The notes below the pieces were generated by a model. The model was not told the origin of the DNA and ran no database searches. It saw nothing but the letters and a program-made list of their open reading frames with translations. This document shows, piece after piece, positions 5,630 through 12,159 of a stretch of 14,798 nt of DNA (its first letter is position 1; each line of letters starts with the position of its first letter). The position numbers were made by a program, and so were the translations under genes. This DNA comes from CAYIBZ01 sp964361795 (GTDB lineage Bacteria > Patescibacteriota > Minisyncoccia > UBA6257 > WO2-44-18), in the NCBI GenBank assembly GCA_964361795.1, contig CAYIBZ010000013.1, positions 1-14,798 of the forward strand. Direction: 5' to 3'.

Positions 5630-5899
5630 TTACTCCAATGTTCTCAAGAATTTGAGAATAGTTTTGCCTTGGTCAGATAAGACGTGACGTACCGCACTGC
5701 CTTTATTAGCTTTCCAAACTAAACCAGCATTAGCTAAACGGCGAGTGTGTTCGGAAATGGTTTTAAAATTAACATGAAGCTTATCGGCAATCTCCCAAAC
5801 AGAAAGATTAGGATGTTTTTCTAATAAAGTTAAAATCTCAATCCGCCGATGATTGGCAAATCCCTTAACAATTTTCTCTAAATCTTTAAAGTGTTTCAT
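5630..5899 (-). CDS. ArsR-like winged-helix transcriptional regulator
   Basis: An 89-residue single-domain DNA-binding protein. Helices around 5-30 (F-A-N-H-R-R-I-E-I-L-T-L-L) are followed by the helix-turn-helix L-S-V-W-E-I-A-D-K-L-H-V-N-F-K-T-I-S-E-H (32-51), a third helix R-R-L-A-N-A-G-L-V, and a wing (61-76). This matches ArsR/MarR-type winged helices with no added sensor domain; no metal-binding Cys pair is present. It lies between the P-loop kinase and thrC. A 20+20 bp perfect palindrome just upstream overlaps its -10 box, so autorepression is likely. A second copy of the palindrome's core lies inside its own 3' end, 21-35 bp before the thrC start, suggesting control of thrC too. The inducer is unknown. 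Family assignment good; targets inferred. Confidence 0.82.
   Translation of the reverse strand: MKHFKDLEKIVKGFANHRRIEILTLLEKHPNLSVWEIADKLHVNFKTISEHTRRLANAGLVWKANKGSAVRHVLSDQGKTILKFLRTLE
5641..5658. promoter_or_regulatory. Candidate second binding site, upstream of thrC
   Basis: TTCTCAA (5641-5647) and TTGAGAA (5652-5658) form an inverted repeat with a 4-bp spacer. The 14-mer AATGTTCTCAAGAA (5637-5650) is identical to the centre of the palindrome before the regulator gene (5935-5948). It lies within the last codons of the regulator. Confidence 0.45.
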
Positions 5900-5922
5900 A
5901 TTAAAACAAAATTAATTCTTTC

Positions 5923-5967
5923 AATCTCTATTCTAATGTTCTCAAGAACATTAGAATAGAGATTATA
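5923..5967 (-). promoter_or_regulatory. Perfect 20+20 bp palindrome overlapping a -10 box
   Basis: Arms 5923-5942 and 5945-5964 are perfect complements with a 2-bp centre (CA). On the minus strand TATAAT (5967-5962) shares three bases with the outer arm. No good -35 box was seen. It stands 24 bp before the regulator's ATG. It is best read as promoter plus operator; an AT-rich terminator of the kinase gene is the alternative, but no T-run follows directly. Confidence 0.6.
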
Positions 5968-5969
5968 TA

Positions 5970-6467
5970 TCACGATAGGAATTCTGTTATTTTATTTACA
6001 ACCTCTCTGTCTTTTAAATTTAGGCAGGCGACCGTATGACTGGCGAAAGATTGATAAAGCGGTGTACGTTCTTTAAATAATTCCGCAAGTCCTTTTTCCG
6101 CTAAGCCAACTATGCCTCGGGTTTCGGCGCTTCTCCCTAAGCGCCGGCGGATTTCTTGAAGCGGCAGTTCTAAATAGATTATTAGAGTTTCTGAGCGCAA
6201 TTTCTTCATCGCTTCCGGTGAATAAACAATACTGCCGCCGGGGGAAAAAACAGTTTTTGATAAATCAATCCCAAGCGCGTGACTGCCCTCCAGTTCAATA
6301 AATTTTTCCGGTCCCAATTTTTCTAAGAGAACACTGTGGCTCTTGCCCTCTTTCTCTTTGATAACAAAATCCAAATCAACAAATCTAAATCCCAATTTTC
6401 CGGCAAGCGCCTTGCCAATCGTAGACTTCCCCGCCCCCGGCATGCCGATTAAAGTTATGCCTTTCAT
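5970..6467 (-). CDS. Shikimate-kinase-like P-loop kinase; candidate homoserine kinase
   Basis: This 165-residue kinase follows the shikimate kinase pattern: Walker A G-M-P-G-A-G-K-S-T (8-16), D31-L-D33, a G-G-S turn (77-79), R117 in the lid and E-R-T-P-L-Y (133-138). Length and order match the family. Compared by eye with Mycobacterium tuberculosis shikimate kinase, the two arginines that bind the shikimate carboxylate (R58 and R136) are replaced by I57 and S140, and the third Gly of the G-G-G motif is Ser79. D33 and R117 are kept. So ATP binding is supported but shikimate as substrate is not. Its neighbours are thrA, asd and thrC, and no GHMP homoserine kinase is present, so phosphorylation of homoserine is the natural guess. 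Its ATG shares a base with the stop of the upstream four-helix gene. No other shikimate-pathway gene is seen. Confidence 0.82.
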   Translation of the reverse strand: MKGITLIGMPGAGKSTIGKALAGKLGFRFVDLDFVIKEKEGKSHSVLLEKLGPEKFIELEGSHALGIDLSKTVFSPGGSIVYSPEAMKKLRSETLIIYLELPLQEIRRRLGRSAETRGIVGLAEKGLAELFKERTPLYQSFASHTVACLNLKDREVVNKITEFLS

Positions 6468-6862
6468 TATTTGCGAGGATATAGAATATAGGATTTAGAA
6501 TTTAGGGATTGTATCAAACCATCCATCATTTTTGAAACTTCAACTAGTAAAGGATATAATTCTTGATAATCTTTATATAACAAAAAACCAAGTTCTCGAG
6601 AAATTTCTGTCTGGCTTTCTAATTCTGCTACTGAACTATAGGCGGTGTTGTAAAATTGCGATTTCTCTTTCTGATGAATTCTCTTGAACCCCTCGGCAAT
6701 ATTTGAGCTAATAGAAATTACCGCCCTTCTCATTTGATTACTAAGTCCGTAAATTTCGGATCTAGGAAAGTTATCAGTTGTCTTATAAATACGAATTGCT
6801 AAATTTGCGACTTTCTGCCAAACAAGCAAATCTTTAAACGATTTTAATGTTTTTTTCTCCAT
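6467..6862 (-). CDS. Four-helix-bundle protein, S23/23S-rRNA-intervening-sequence family
   Basis: A 131-residue protein with the family's features: S-F-K-D-L-L-V-W-Q-K-V (8-18), F-P-R-S-E-I-Y-G-L-S-N-Q-M-R-R-A (33-48), S-I-S-S-N-I-A-E-G (50-58) and A-Y-S-S-V-A-E-L-E-S-Q (74-84). These proteins form helical bundles that assemble into pentamers. They are known as ORFs inside 23S rRNA intervening sequences, and the Avd accessory protein of diversity-generating retroelements is a relative. Here the gene sits in a protein operon between asd and the kinase. Both of its ends run into inverted repeats (6476-6506 and 6866-6896), so its last 11 residues and the last residues of asd are translated repeat. 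It has no known role in threonine synthesis and looks inserted. Confidence 0.9.
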   Translation of the reverse strand: MEKKTLKSFKDLLVWQKVANLAIRIYKTTDNFPRSEIYGLSNQMRRAVISISSNIAEGFKRIHQKEKSQFYNTAYSSVAELESQTEISRELGFLLYKDYQELYPLLVEVSKMMDGLIQSLNSKSYILYPRK

Positions 6863-6896
6863 AATCCTAAATTCTATATCCTAAATTCTGAATTCT
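6476..6896. mobile_element. Cassette: four-helix-bundle gene between inverted repeats
   Basis: The reverse complement of 6476-6506 matches 6866-6896 at 26 of 31 positions; both are made of CCTAAATTCT/ATATCCT units. The repeats enclose the S23-type gene and reach into the 3' ends of that gene and of asd. The layout resembles rRNA intervening sequences, where inverted ends form a stem around the ORF. No transposase is present. Mobility is inferred. Confidence 0.5.
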
Positions 6897-7955
6897 AGTT
6901 TTAAGGTATCCTTTCTTGTGCAATAGCTCCGCATTCAGTATTGCTCCGCCGGCGGCGCCGCGGGTGGTGTTGTGGGAAAGTGAAATGAATTTCCAGCCGT
7001 CGCCGGAATCTTCACGGAATCTTCCGCAGGTAACGCCCATCCCATTACCGTAATCCCTATCCAATTTCGTTTGCGGCCGGTCATTTTCCGTAAAATATGT
7101 AATAAATTTATCCGGCGCGGAAGGCAATTTCAAACCACTAAGCGGGTTGGGGTAATTATCAATGGCTTCATAGATCTCCTTCAGTGACGGTTTCTTTTCA
7201 AATTTTATGGAGACACTGGCCATATGGCCGTCAGAAACCGGAACGCGAACGCAGGTCGCGGAAATAACGGGACAGGACGGACCTAAAATTTTTAACGGCT
7301 CTTTTTCGGTTTTTTCTTCCTCGCCGCTTATAAACGGTATGCAGTTGTCAATCATTTCCGGCCAAGAATCAAAAGTTTTACCTGCTCCGGAAATCGCCTG
7401 AAGAGTTGTAACTGAAACATATCGGGGATTGAATTTGCCAAGCGCGTGAACAACGGGCAGGTATGATTGCAAAGAGCAATTTGGCTTAACAACTATCAAA
7501 CCTGTTTTCCAGCCGCGATTTTTCCTTTGAATATCAATCAGGGATAGATGATGAGCGTTGATTTCCGGCATTATCATCGGCACGTCTTCAGTCCAGCGAT
7601 GCGCGGAATTGTTTGATACCACCGCTGCGCCCGCAGACGCGTATTTTTCTTCAATTTGCCTTATTTTTTCTTTGTCTAAATCAATCGCGGAAAATACCAA
7701 ATCAACTTCATTTATTATTCCGTCAAAATCCTCCTCAATGGCTTTCACTTTTTTGCCGCAGATATTATCCGGAATCGGCTGGTTCATTTTCCAGCGCCCC
7801 TCAATGGCCTCAGAATAGAATTTCCCCCTTGATTGCGGCGAAGCCGCCAGCGCCGTGATTTCAAACCACGGATGATTTTTCAGTAAAACAATAAACTTTT
7901 GGCCAACTGTTCCGGTCGCGCCCAGTATGCCAACTTTAAGTTTTTTTATTTCCAT
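6867..7955 (-). CDS. asd: Aspartate-semialdehyde dehydrogenase
   Basis: A 362-residue enzyme that reduces aspartyl phosphate to aspartate semialdehyde with NADPH, between the two activities of ThrA. The NADP loop is G-I-L-G-A-T-G-T-V-G (9-18). The catalytic Cys is C160 in K-P-N-C-S-L-Q. Substrate-binding G-A-G-K-T-F-D-S-W-P-E-M (190-201) follows, and the catalytic His is H244 in S-D-G-H-M-A. K-P-N-C-S-L-Q and the acidic G-E-E-E-K-T-E-K-E segment (211-219) fit the archaeal/fungal-type branch rather than the E. coli one. It starts four bases after the small acidic ORF, so the genes are probably co-transcribed with thrA. The last residues (R-I-Q-N-L-G-Y-R-I) come from the inverted repeat next to the four-helix gene, so the original C-terminus may have been replaced. 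Confidence 0.93.
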   Translation of the reverse strand: MEIKKLKVGILGATGTVGQKFIVLLKNHPWFEITALAASPQSRGKFYSEAIEGRWKMNQPIPDNICGKKVKAIEEDFDGIINEVDLVFSAIDLDKEKIRQIEEKYASAGAAVVSNNSAHRWTEDVPMIMPEINAHHLSLIDIQRKNRGWKTGLIVVKPNCSLQSYLPVVHALGKFNPRYVSVTTLQAISGAGKTFDSWPEMIDNCIPFISGEEEKTEKEPLKILGPSCPVISATCVRVPVSDGHMASVSIKFEKKPSLKEIYEAIDNYPNPLSGLKLPSAPDKFITYFTENDRPQTKLDRDYGNGMGVTCGRFREDSGDGWKFISLSHNTTRGAAGGAILNAELLHKKGYLKTRIQNLGYRI

Positions 7956-7959
7956 ATTT

Positions 7960-8172
7960 TTATTTTTCTGATTCCAAGATTCGCCTTAGCGTTTCCTTGA
8001 TTTCTTCGGCGTTCATGTCCCCGCCATCCACTTCTTCGGCGTTGGTTACTATTTCATAGGTTTCAGCATCTTCAATTCCACACTGGCTTGCCAGTAATTC
8101 TTTTAGTATTTCGGAAAGATTTTCGTATTTCGGAAATTCCGGTTCGGATTCTGGTGATTTAAATTGTTCCAT
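7960..8172 (-). CDS. Small acidic protein of unknown function
   Basis: A 70-residue, very acidic ORF (many Glu and Asp, one Cys, no aromatic core of note). It overlaps the end of thrA by 14 bp and ends 4 bp before asd, so translational coupling within the thr operon is likely. Residues 17-30 and 54-68 look helical (N-L-S-E-I-L-K-E-L-L and A-E-E-I-K-E-T-L-R-R-I-L). I recognise no family. It may be a small subunit or regulator of a neighbouring enzyme, but nothing in the sequence shows this. Its tight packing between two real genes is the main reason to accept it. Confidence 0.6.
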   Translation of the reverse strand: MEQFKSPESEPEFPKYENLSEILKELLASQCGIEDAETYEIVTNAEEVDGGDMNAEEIKETLRRILESEK

Positions 8173-10651
8173 GAATTTTTAATATTCCATTTAATACAGT
8201 AGCGGCTGTGACCGCGGCGCCAGCGCCCGCTCCCTTGATAACAACTGGATTTTTATAATATTGGCTGTAGATAGCCACCACGTTATCCGCCCCCGTGACG
8301 CCAGCCAAAGGATTATCAATGGGAATATCTTTCAGCGACGCCGAGAGCTTCCCATTATTCACAGCGCCCACATATCGCAGAACGCATTTTTTACTTTTGG
8401 CTTTCTTGACGCGCGCTTCAAAATAACCATCCGGCTTTACCAGATTTTCTAATTTTACATCAGCAAATTCTGCCGGTAAACCCATTTCTCTTGCTAAAAT
8501 CAGCAGTTTTCGCCCGACATCCTGGCCGCTTAAATCTTCGCGAGGATCCGGTTCAGTGTAACCTTTTTCTTTCGCCTCTTGAACTAAATCGCTGAATTTT
8601 CTTTTTCCATCATAATTATTGAATAGATAACTCAAAGTTCCGGAAAAAATTCCCTCAATTTTTTTAATTTTATCGCCCGTTGCCACTAGTTTTTTAACCG
8701 TCTCAATAATCGGCAAACCCGCGCCCACATTGGCGTCATAATGAAACTGCTTTTGGTTTTCTGCCAAAGCTTTCCGGATCAACTGATAATTTTTTAAAGG
8801 CAAAACATTGGCTTTCTTGTTCGGAGTGACAATATGAAATCCGGCTTTTATGAATTGAGCGTAGCTTTTTGCAATTTTCTCGCTAGCGGTGCAGTCTACA
8901 AAAATTTTTTCTGCCACTGGCATTTGTAACGCGGCTTCTAAAAACTTTTCCAGATTCATTTTATCCGGCGATTGTCTAAGGATTTTCCTCCAATTATTCA
9001 AATCAATCCCCGCTTTATCAAAAACCATTTTATCTATGTCCGCGATTCCGTACACCTTCAAATTTGCCATTTGTAATTTATCATTTGTCATTTGCTTCAA
9101 TGTTTCTCCTCCCACATTGCCGGTTCCAAGCAAAAACACGCCTAAACGATTCTGCTGCGGAGCAAAAAAAGTTTTGTGCAGACAATTGATCGCCGCATTT
9201 TTGTTGTTTTGATCCACCACGAACGAAACATTGCGTTCTGACCCTCCTTGGGCGATGGCGGAGACGTTAATTCCATTGTTTCCCAGAGAGCTAAAGATTT
9301 TTCCGGCTATGCCCGGCGTGCCCCGCATTTTTTCTCCGACTATAGCCAGTATGCTTTGCCCATCTTTTTTAGTTATTGCCGCGCGATCTTCGCCAATGTC
9401 TCGGCTAAACTCATTTCTTAGCGCGGACATCGCTTTCTCCGCTTCATTTTTGTTTACCGCCAAACAAATCGTATGTTCTGAAGAGGCCTGGGCGATTAAT
9501 ATTACATTAACTTTATGAGAAGCCACCGCTTTGAAGACTCTTCCCGCGGTTCCCGGAACGCCCGCAAGATTAGTTCCGCCGATATTAATGAGACTAATGC
9601 CGTCAATGGCCGAGATATTTTTTACCGTTCGCGCGTCGCCGCTGATTTTTGAGATTAAAGTTCCCGGATGTTCCGGATTGAACGTATTTTTTACTAAAAT
9701 CGGGATATTTTTCTTAATAGCCGGAACCATTGTCTCCGGATGAATAACTTTCGCGCCAAAATAAGCCATCTCAAACGCCTCTTCGTAGCTGATCTTAGGC
9801 AAAGTAATCGCTTCGGCGGCTATTCTTGGGTCAGCGCTCATCACGCCGTTGGCGTCCGTCCAAATTTCTATCACATTTACTCCAAGAGCGGCGCCAAAGA
9901 TTGAGGCGGAATAATCCGAACCGCCCCGACCCAAAGTCGTGGTTTTATTTTCATCAGTTGAACCAATAAATCCAGTTATTACAGGAATTGAGTTATTGGG
10001 TAATTTATTAAAATAGGAACGGATTTTAGGATTAGTTTTTTTAAAATTAACATCGGCATTTTGGAAATTATTATCAGTTTTGATCAGTTCCCGAGAATCT
10101 ACCGAAATTGACGGATTTTTTTTATTCTCCGTCGCCGAATACTCCGGGCGTAAGCCCGAAGATGAAGGCGCGGAGAACCCTCCGAAGCCTTGGCGAAGGA
10201 GGGTTGGGGCTTTGGAGAATTCCGCTTCGATACCCCGAACGTAAGCTCGGGGAGCTTCATTTAAATAAGAAGAAACCAAATTAGCGGAAAGCCGTTCGCC
10301 GAAACTGGCAATGAGATCCATCGCCATCGGCGAAGCGTCGCCGAGAAGTTTGACTCCCTCAATGATCTTTTCCAGTCCATTCAACAATTCTTCTGGCGCG
10401 GGAACTTTCAATTCTTTTGCCGCCGTAAGATGTTTTTCCCTGACCGCCATAAAATCCAGAGCTAAAAGCTTATCGGTGACTCCTTGCATGGCGGAAACTA
10501 CCGCCGCTATTCTATCCTTCTTTGACGCGTCAAAGATTATTTTGCAGACATTTTTAATTCGTTCGGCTGAACCGACCGATGAACCGCCGAATTTCAAAAC
10601 TTTCGTAAATTTTGAACTTTTAATTTTAGTTTTTACTTTTTCGTTTCTCAT
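8159..10651 (-). CDS. thrA: Bifunctional aspartokinase / homoserine dehydrogenase
   Basis: An 830-residue fusion catalysing the first and third steps from aspartate to homoserine. The aspartokinase part has K20-F-G-G-S-S-V-G, G-E-R-L-S-A (118-123), G-R-G-G-S-D (241-246) and W-T-D-A-N-G-V (264-270). Two ACT domains follow (about 346-420 and 433-495), the usual site of threonine feedback. The dehydrogenase part has G-T-G-N-V-G (509-514), T-P-N-K-K-A (609-614), N-V-G-A-G-L-P (641-647), and E-P-D-P-R-E-D-L-S-G-Q-D-V-G-R-K with the expected catalytic D711 and K715. About 35 residues (146-180) are an in-frame insertion of palindromic repeats, including L-L-R-Q-G-F-G-G; residues 520-531 (M-T-N-D-K-L-Q-M-A-N) come from a CAAAT-type repeat. 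The N-terminus is about 16 residues longer than usual; the only ATG was used. First gene of the cluster, with its own promoter. Confidence 0.94.
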   Translation of the reverse strand: MRNEKVKTKIKSSKFTKVLKFGGSSVGSAERIKNVCKIIFDASKKDRIAAVVSAMQGVTDKLLALDFMAVREKHLTAAKELKVPAPEELLNGLEKIIEGVKLLGDASPMAMDLIASFGERLSANLVSSYLNEAPRAYVRGIEAEFSKAPTLLRQGFGGFSAPSSSGLRPEYSATENKKNPSISVDSRELIKTDNNFQNADVNFKKTNPKIRSYFNKLPNNSIPVITGFIGSTDENKTTTLGRGGSDYSASIFGAALGVNVIEIWTDANGVMSADPRIAAEAITLPKISYEEAFEMAYFGAKVIHPETMVPAIKKNIPILVKNTFNPEHPGTLISKISGDARTVKNISAIDGISLINIGGTNLAGVPGTAGRVFKAVASHKVNVILIAQASSEHTICLAVNKNEAEKAMSALRNEFSRDIGEDRAAITKKDGQSILAIVGEKMRGTPGIAGKIFSSLGNNGINVSAIAQGGSERNVSFVVDQNNKNAAINCLHKTFFAPQQNRLGVFLLGTGNVGGETLKQMTNDKLQMANLKVYGIADIDKMVFDKAGIDLNNWRKILRQSPDKMNLEKFLEAALQMPVAEKIFVDCTASEKIAKSYAQFIKAGFHIVTPNKKANVLPLKNYQLIRKALAENQKQFHYDANVGAGLPIIETVKKLVATGDKIKKIEGIFSGTLSYLFNNYDGKRKFSDLVQEAKEKGYTEPDPREDLSGQDVGRKLLILAREMGLPAEFADVKLENLVKPDGYFEARVKKAKSKKCVLRYVGAVNNGKLSASLKDIPIDNPLAGVTGADNVVAIYSQYYKNPVVIKGAGAGAAVTAATVLNGILKIHGTI
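9066..9095. repeat. CATTTGT-type repeat translated inside thrA
   Basis: CATTTG occurs three times within 30 bp, separated by TAATTTAT and T. It is the same style of repeat as at 484-612. It encodes Q-M-T-N-D-K-L-Q-M-A-N, just after the NADP-binding loop of the homoserine dehydrogenase domain. Confidence 0.6.
10145..10252. repeat. Three palindromes inserted in the aspartokinase domain of thrA
   Basis: CGGGC-GTAA-GCCCG (10145-10158), ACCCTCC...GGAGGGT (10177-10183 with 10198-10204) and CCCCGA...TCGGGG (10233-10238 with 10247-10252) follow one another. The first and third share a CGTAAGC core and look like variants of one family. They encode about residues 134-170, largely extra to the normal fold. 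Confidence 0.68.
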
Positions 10652-10660
10652 TTTTAACTT

Positions 10661-10683
10661 AAAAACCGACCTATAAAGGTCGG
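10661..10683 (-). terminator. Terminator-like hairpin just ahead of thrA
   Basis: CCGACCT and AGGTCGG form a perfect 7-bp stem (10683-10677 with 10672-10666, minus strand), loop TTAT, then TTTTT. It ends nine bases before the thrA ATG. It could stop read-through from tyrS. The local promoter would start transcription at about 10681, inside the first arm, and so largely escape it. An attenuator role cannot be excluded, but no leader peptide is seen. Confidence 0.6.
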
Positions 10684-10687
10684 ATTC

Positions 10688-10715
10688 ATTATACTGACTT
10701 ATTTTTTGTTAGCAA
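10688..10715 (-). promoter_or_regulatory. Promoter of thrA and the thr cluster
   Basis: On the minus strand TTGCTA (10715-10710) and a perfect TATAAT (10693-10688) are 16 bp apart. They lie between the nested inverted-repeat element and the thrA start. Confidence 0.65.
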
Positions 10716-10721
10716 ATGTTG

Positions 10722-10993
10722 GAACCCATCTCAAAAATACCTCCTGCCCGCGTTGCGGACGATTTTCTTGTATCCGCAAGGCGCGGCAAGGAAAGCTGTA
10801 GCTTTAGCTACAGAGACGCAGCCGCAACACAGCGGGACGAGAAAATCGACGCAACCCGTACGGGATATGGCCAATTTCCGCAATACCGGCGTCGGCTCCT
10901 CCTTGGAGTGTAATAAGCACACCTTCGTCGTCGCTCCTTGGTCTTGCGGAAATTGGCTCATATCGCGAGCGGAGGTATATTTGAGATGGGTTC
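10722..10993. mobile_element. 272-bp nested inverted-repeat element (MITE-like or structured RNA)
   Basis: The outer ends 10722-10744 and 10971-10993 are 23-bp inverted repeats with one mismatch (AACCCATCTCAAA...TACCTCC). Inside are two further foldback arms. 10752-10768 pairs with 10840-10855 and encloses a perfect 8-bp hairpin (10796-10813). 10864-10883 pairs with 10944-10964 and encloses two direct copies of a CGTCGGCTCCTCCTTGG-like unit (10889-10906, 10926-10941). A 10-bp palindrome CCCGTACGGG (10855-10864) lies between the arms. It fills the whole tyrS-thrA gap up to the thrA promoter, and its right end touches the tyrS stop codon. ORFs cross it on both strands but look like no protein and have no ribosome site. 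Confidence 0.62.
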
Positions 10994-12150
10994 TAGTTAG
11001 GGCGCAATTTTAAGAACTTACGCGGGCCGACTTGAAGCAAAACTTCGCCCTCAATTTTTATGATTTCGTTAGGATCGGTTTTTTTCTCATCGTTAATGCG
11101 AACCGCGCCTTGTTCAATCAGCCGCCTCGCCTCGCCTTTACTAACCGCCATTTTCGCAGCCATTAATAAATCCATTAGATTCCAATTTTTAGATTCTAGC
11201 TTCTGAACCGGAATTTCCTTTGGCGCTCTATGTTCTGAAAAGACGCGCAAGAATTCCTCTTTTGCTTTTTCGGCGAATTTCTCGCCATGATATATTCCAA
11301 CTATGGTTTTTGCCAATTCCAATTTCGCTTCTCTGGGATTTTCCTTCGCCAAGGATTCAACGGGCAAGTCTGTCAAAAGTTCTCTGTATTTATCAATCAA
11401 ATTATCGGGAATGCTCATGATTTTTCCGAACATATCATCCGGTTCGGCGTCTAAAGCGATATAATTTCCCGCTGATTTAGACATCTTTTTTACGCCGTCA
11501 GTGCCTTCAAGCAGCGGCAAAGTAATCACATCTTGTTCGGACAATCCGTAGGCCCGCTGTAACCGCCGTCCCATCAGCAAATTGAATTTTTGATCTGTTC
11601 CTCCAATTTCCACATCGGCTTTTACCATTACGGAATCATATCCTTGCAAGAGCGGATAAAGCATTTCCAACAGCATGACTTCCCTGCCCTCCTTAAATCT
11701 TTTTTGGAAATCGTCTCGCTCCAAAATCCGCTGAGCGCTTTCTCTGCCCAGCAGTTCCAAGATCAATTTCTCATTTTTTTTGAACCACTTGCCGTTGTAA
11801 CAAACCTCGGTTTTTCTGATATCAATAATTTTTCCGGCTTGTTTAAGATATTTCTTAAGATTTTGTTTAATTTCTTTTTCGGTAAGCGGCTTTCTGGATT
11901 CCGATCGGCCGGACGGGTCACCGATCATCGCCGTGAAATCTCCAATAATTAAAACGGCTTTATGTCCGGCGTCTTGAAATTGTTTTAATTTGCGGAGAGC
12001 GACGGTATGTCCCAAATGAAGATCGGGCGCGGTCGGATCAACGCCGAACTTTATCCGCAATTTTTCCCCTTGAGCCAGCCGGCGGCCCAAATGTTCTTTT
12101 ATAATAATTTCTTCAACTCCCCGCGAGAGCAGTTTATTATTAGCATCCAT
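10993..12150 (-). CDS. tyrS: Tyrosyl-tRNA synthetase
   Basis: A 385-residue class I synthetase that charges tRNA-Tyr. D-P-T-A-P-D-L-H-L-G-H (38-48) holds the HIGH-type motif; G-D-F-T-A-M-I-G-D-P-S-G (70-81) and V-E-I-G-G-T-D-Q-K-F-N (180-190) are substrate-pocket segments; K-M-S-K-S is at 222-226. The C-terminal 70 residues form an S4-like RNA-binding domain (M-A-V-S-K-G-E-A-R-R-L-I-E-Q-G-A-V-R-I-N). The H-L-G-H signature and length fit the TyrZ-like bacterial branch. The ATG has no ribosome site but has an extended -10 box about 10 bp upstream, so its mRNA may be nearly leaderless. The stop codon touches the right end of the inverted-repeat element. Confidence 0.95.
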   Translation of the reverse strand: MDANNKLLSRGVEEIIIKEHLGRRLAQGEKLRIKFGVDPTAPDLHLGHTVALRKLKQFQDAGHKAVLIIGDFTAMIGDPSGRSESRKPLTEKEIKQNLKKYLKQAGKIIDIRKTEVCYNGKWFKKNEKLILELLGRESAQRILERDDFQKRFKEGREVMLLEMLYPLLQGYDSVMVKADVEIGGTDQKFNLLMGRRLQRAYGLSEQDVITLPLLEGTDGVKKMSKSAGNYIALDAEPDDMFGKIMSIPDNLIDKYRELLTDLPVESLAKENPREAKLELAKTIVGIYHGEKFAEKAKEEFLRVFSEHRAPKEIPVQKLESKNWNLMDLLMAAKMAVSKGEARRLIEQGAVRINDEKKTDPNEIIKIEGEVLLQVGPRKFLKLRPN

Positions 12151-12159
12151 ATTTTTTTT

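Noticed and set aside
6467..6862. Diversity-generating retroelement suggested by an Avd-related protein
   Set aside because: No reverse transcriptase and no template/variable repeat pair with adenine-biased differences was seen in the window.
10731..11013. 76- and 86-codon ORFs on opposite strands between tyrS and thrA
   Set aside because: Both lie within the inverted-repeat element, have unlikely compositions and no start signals.
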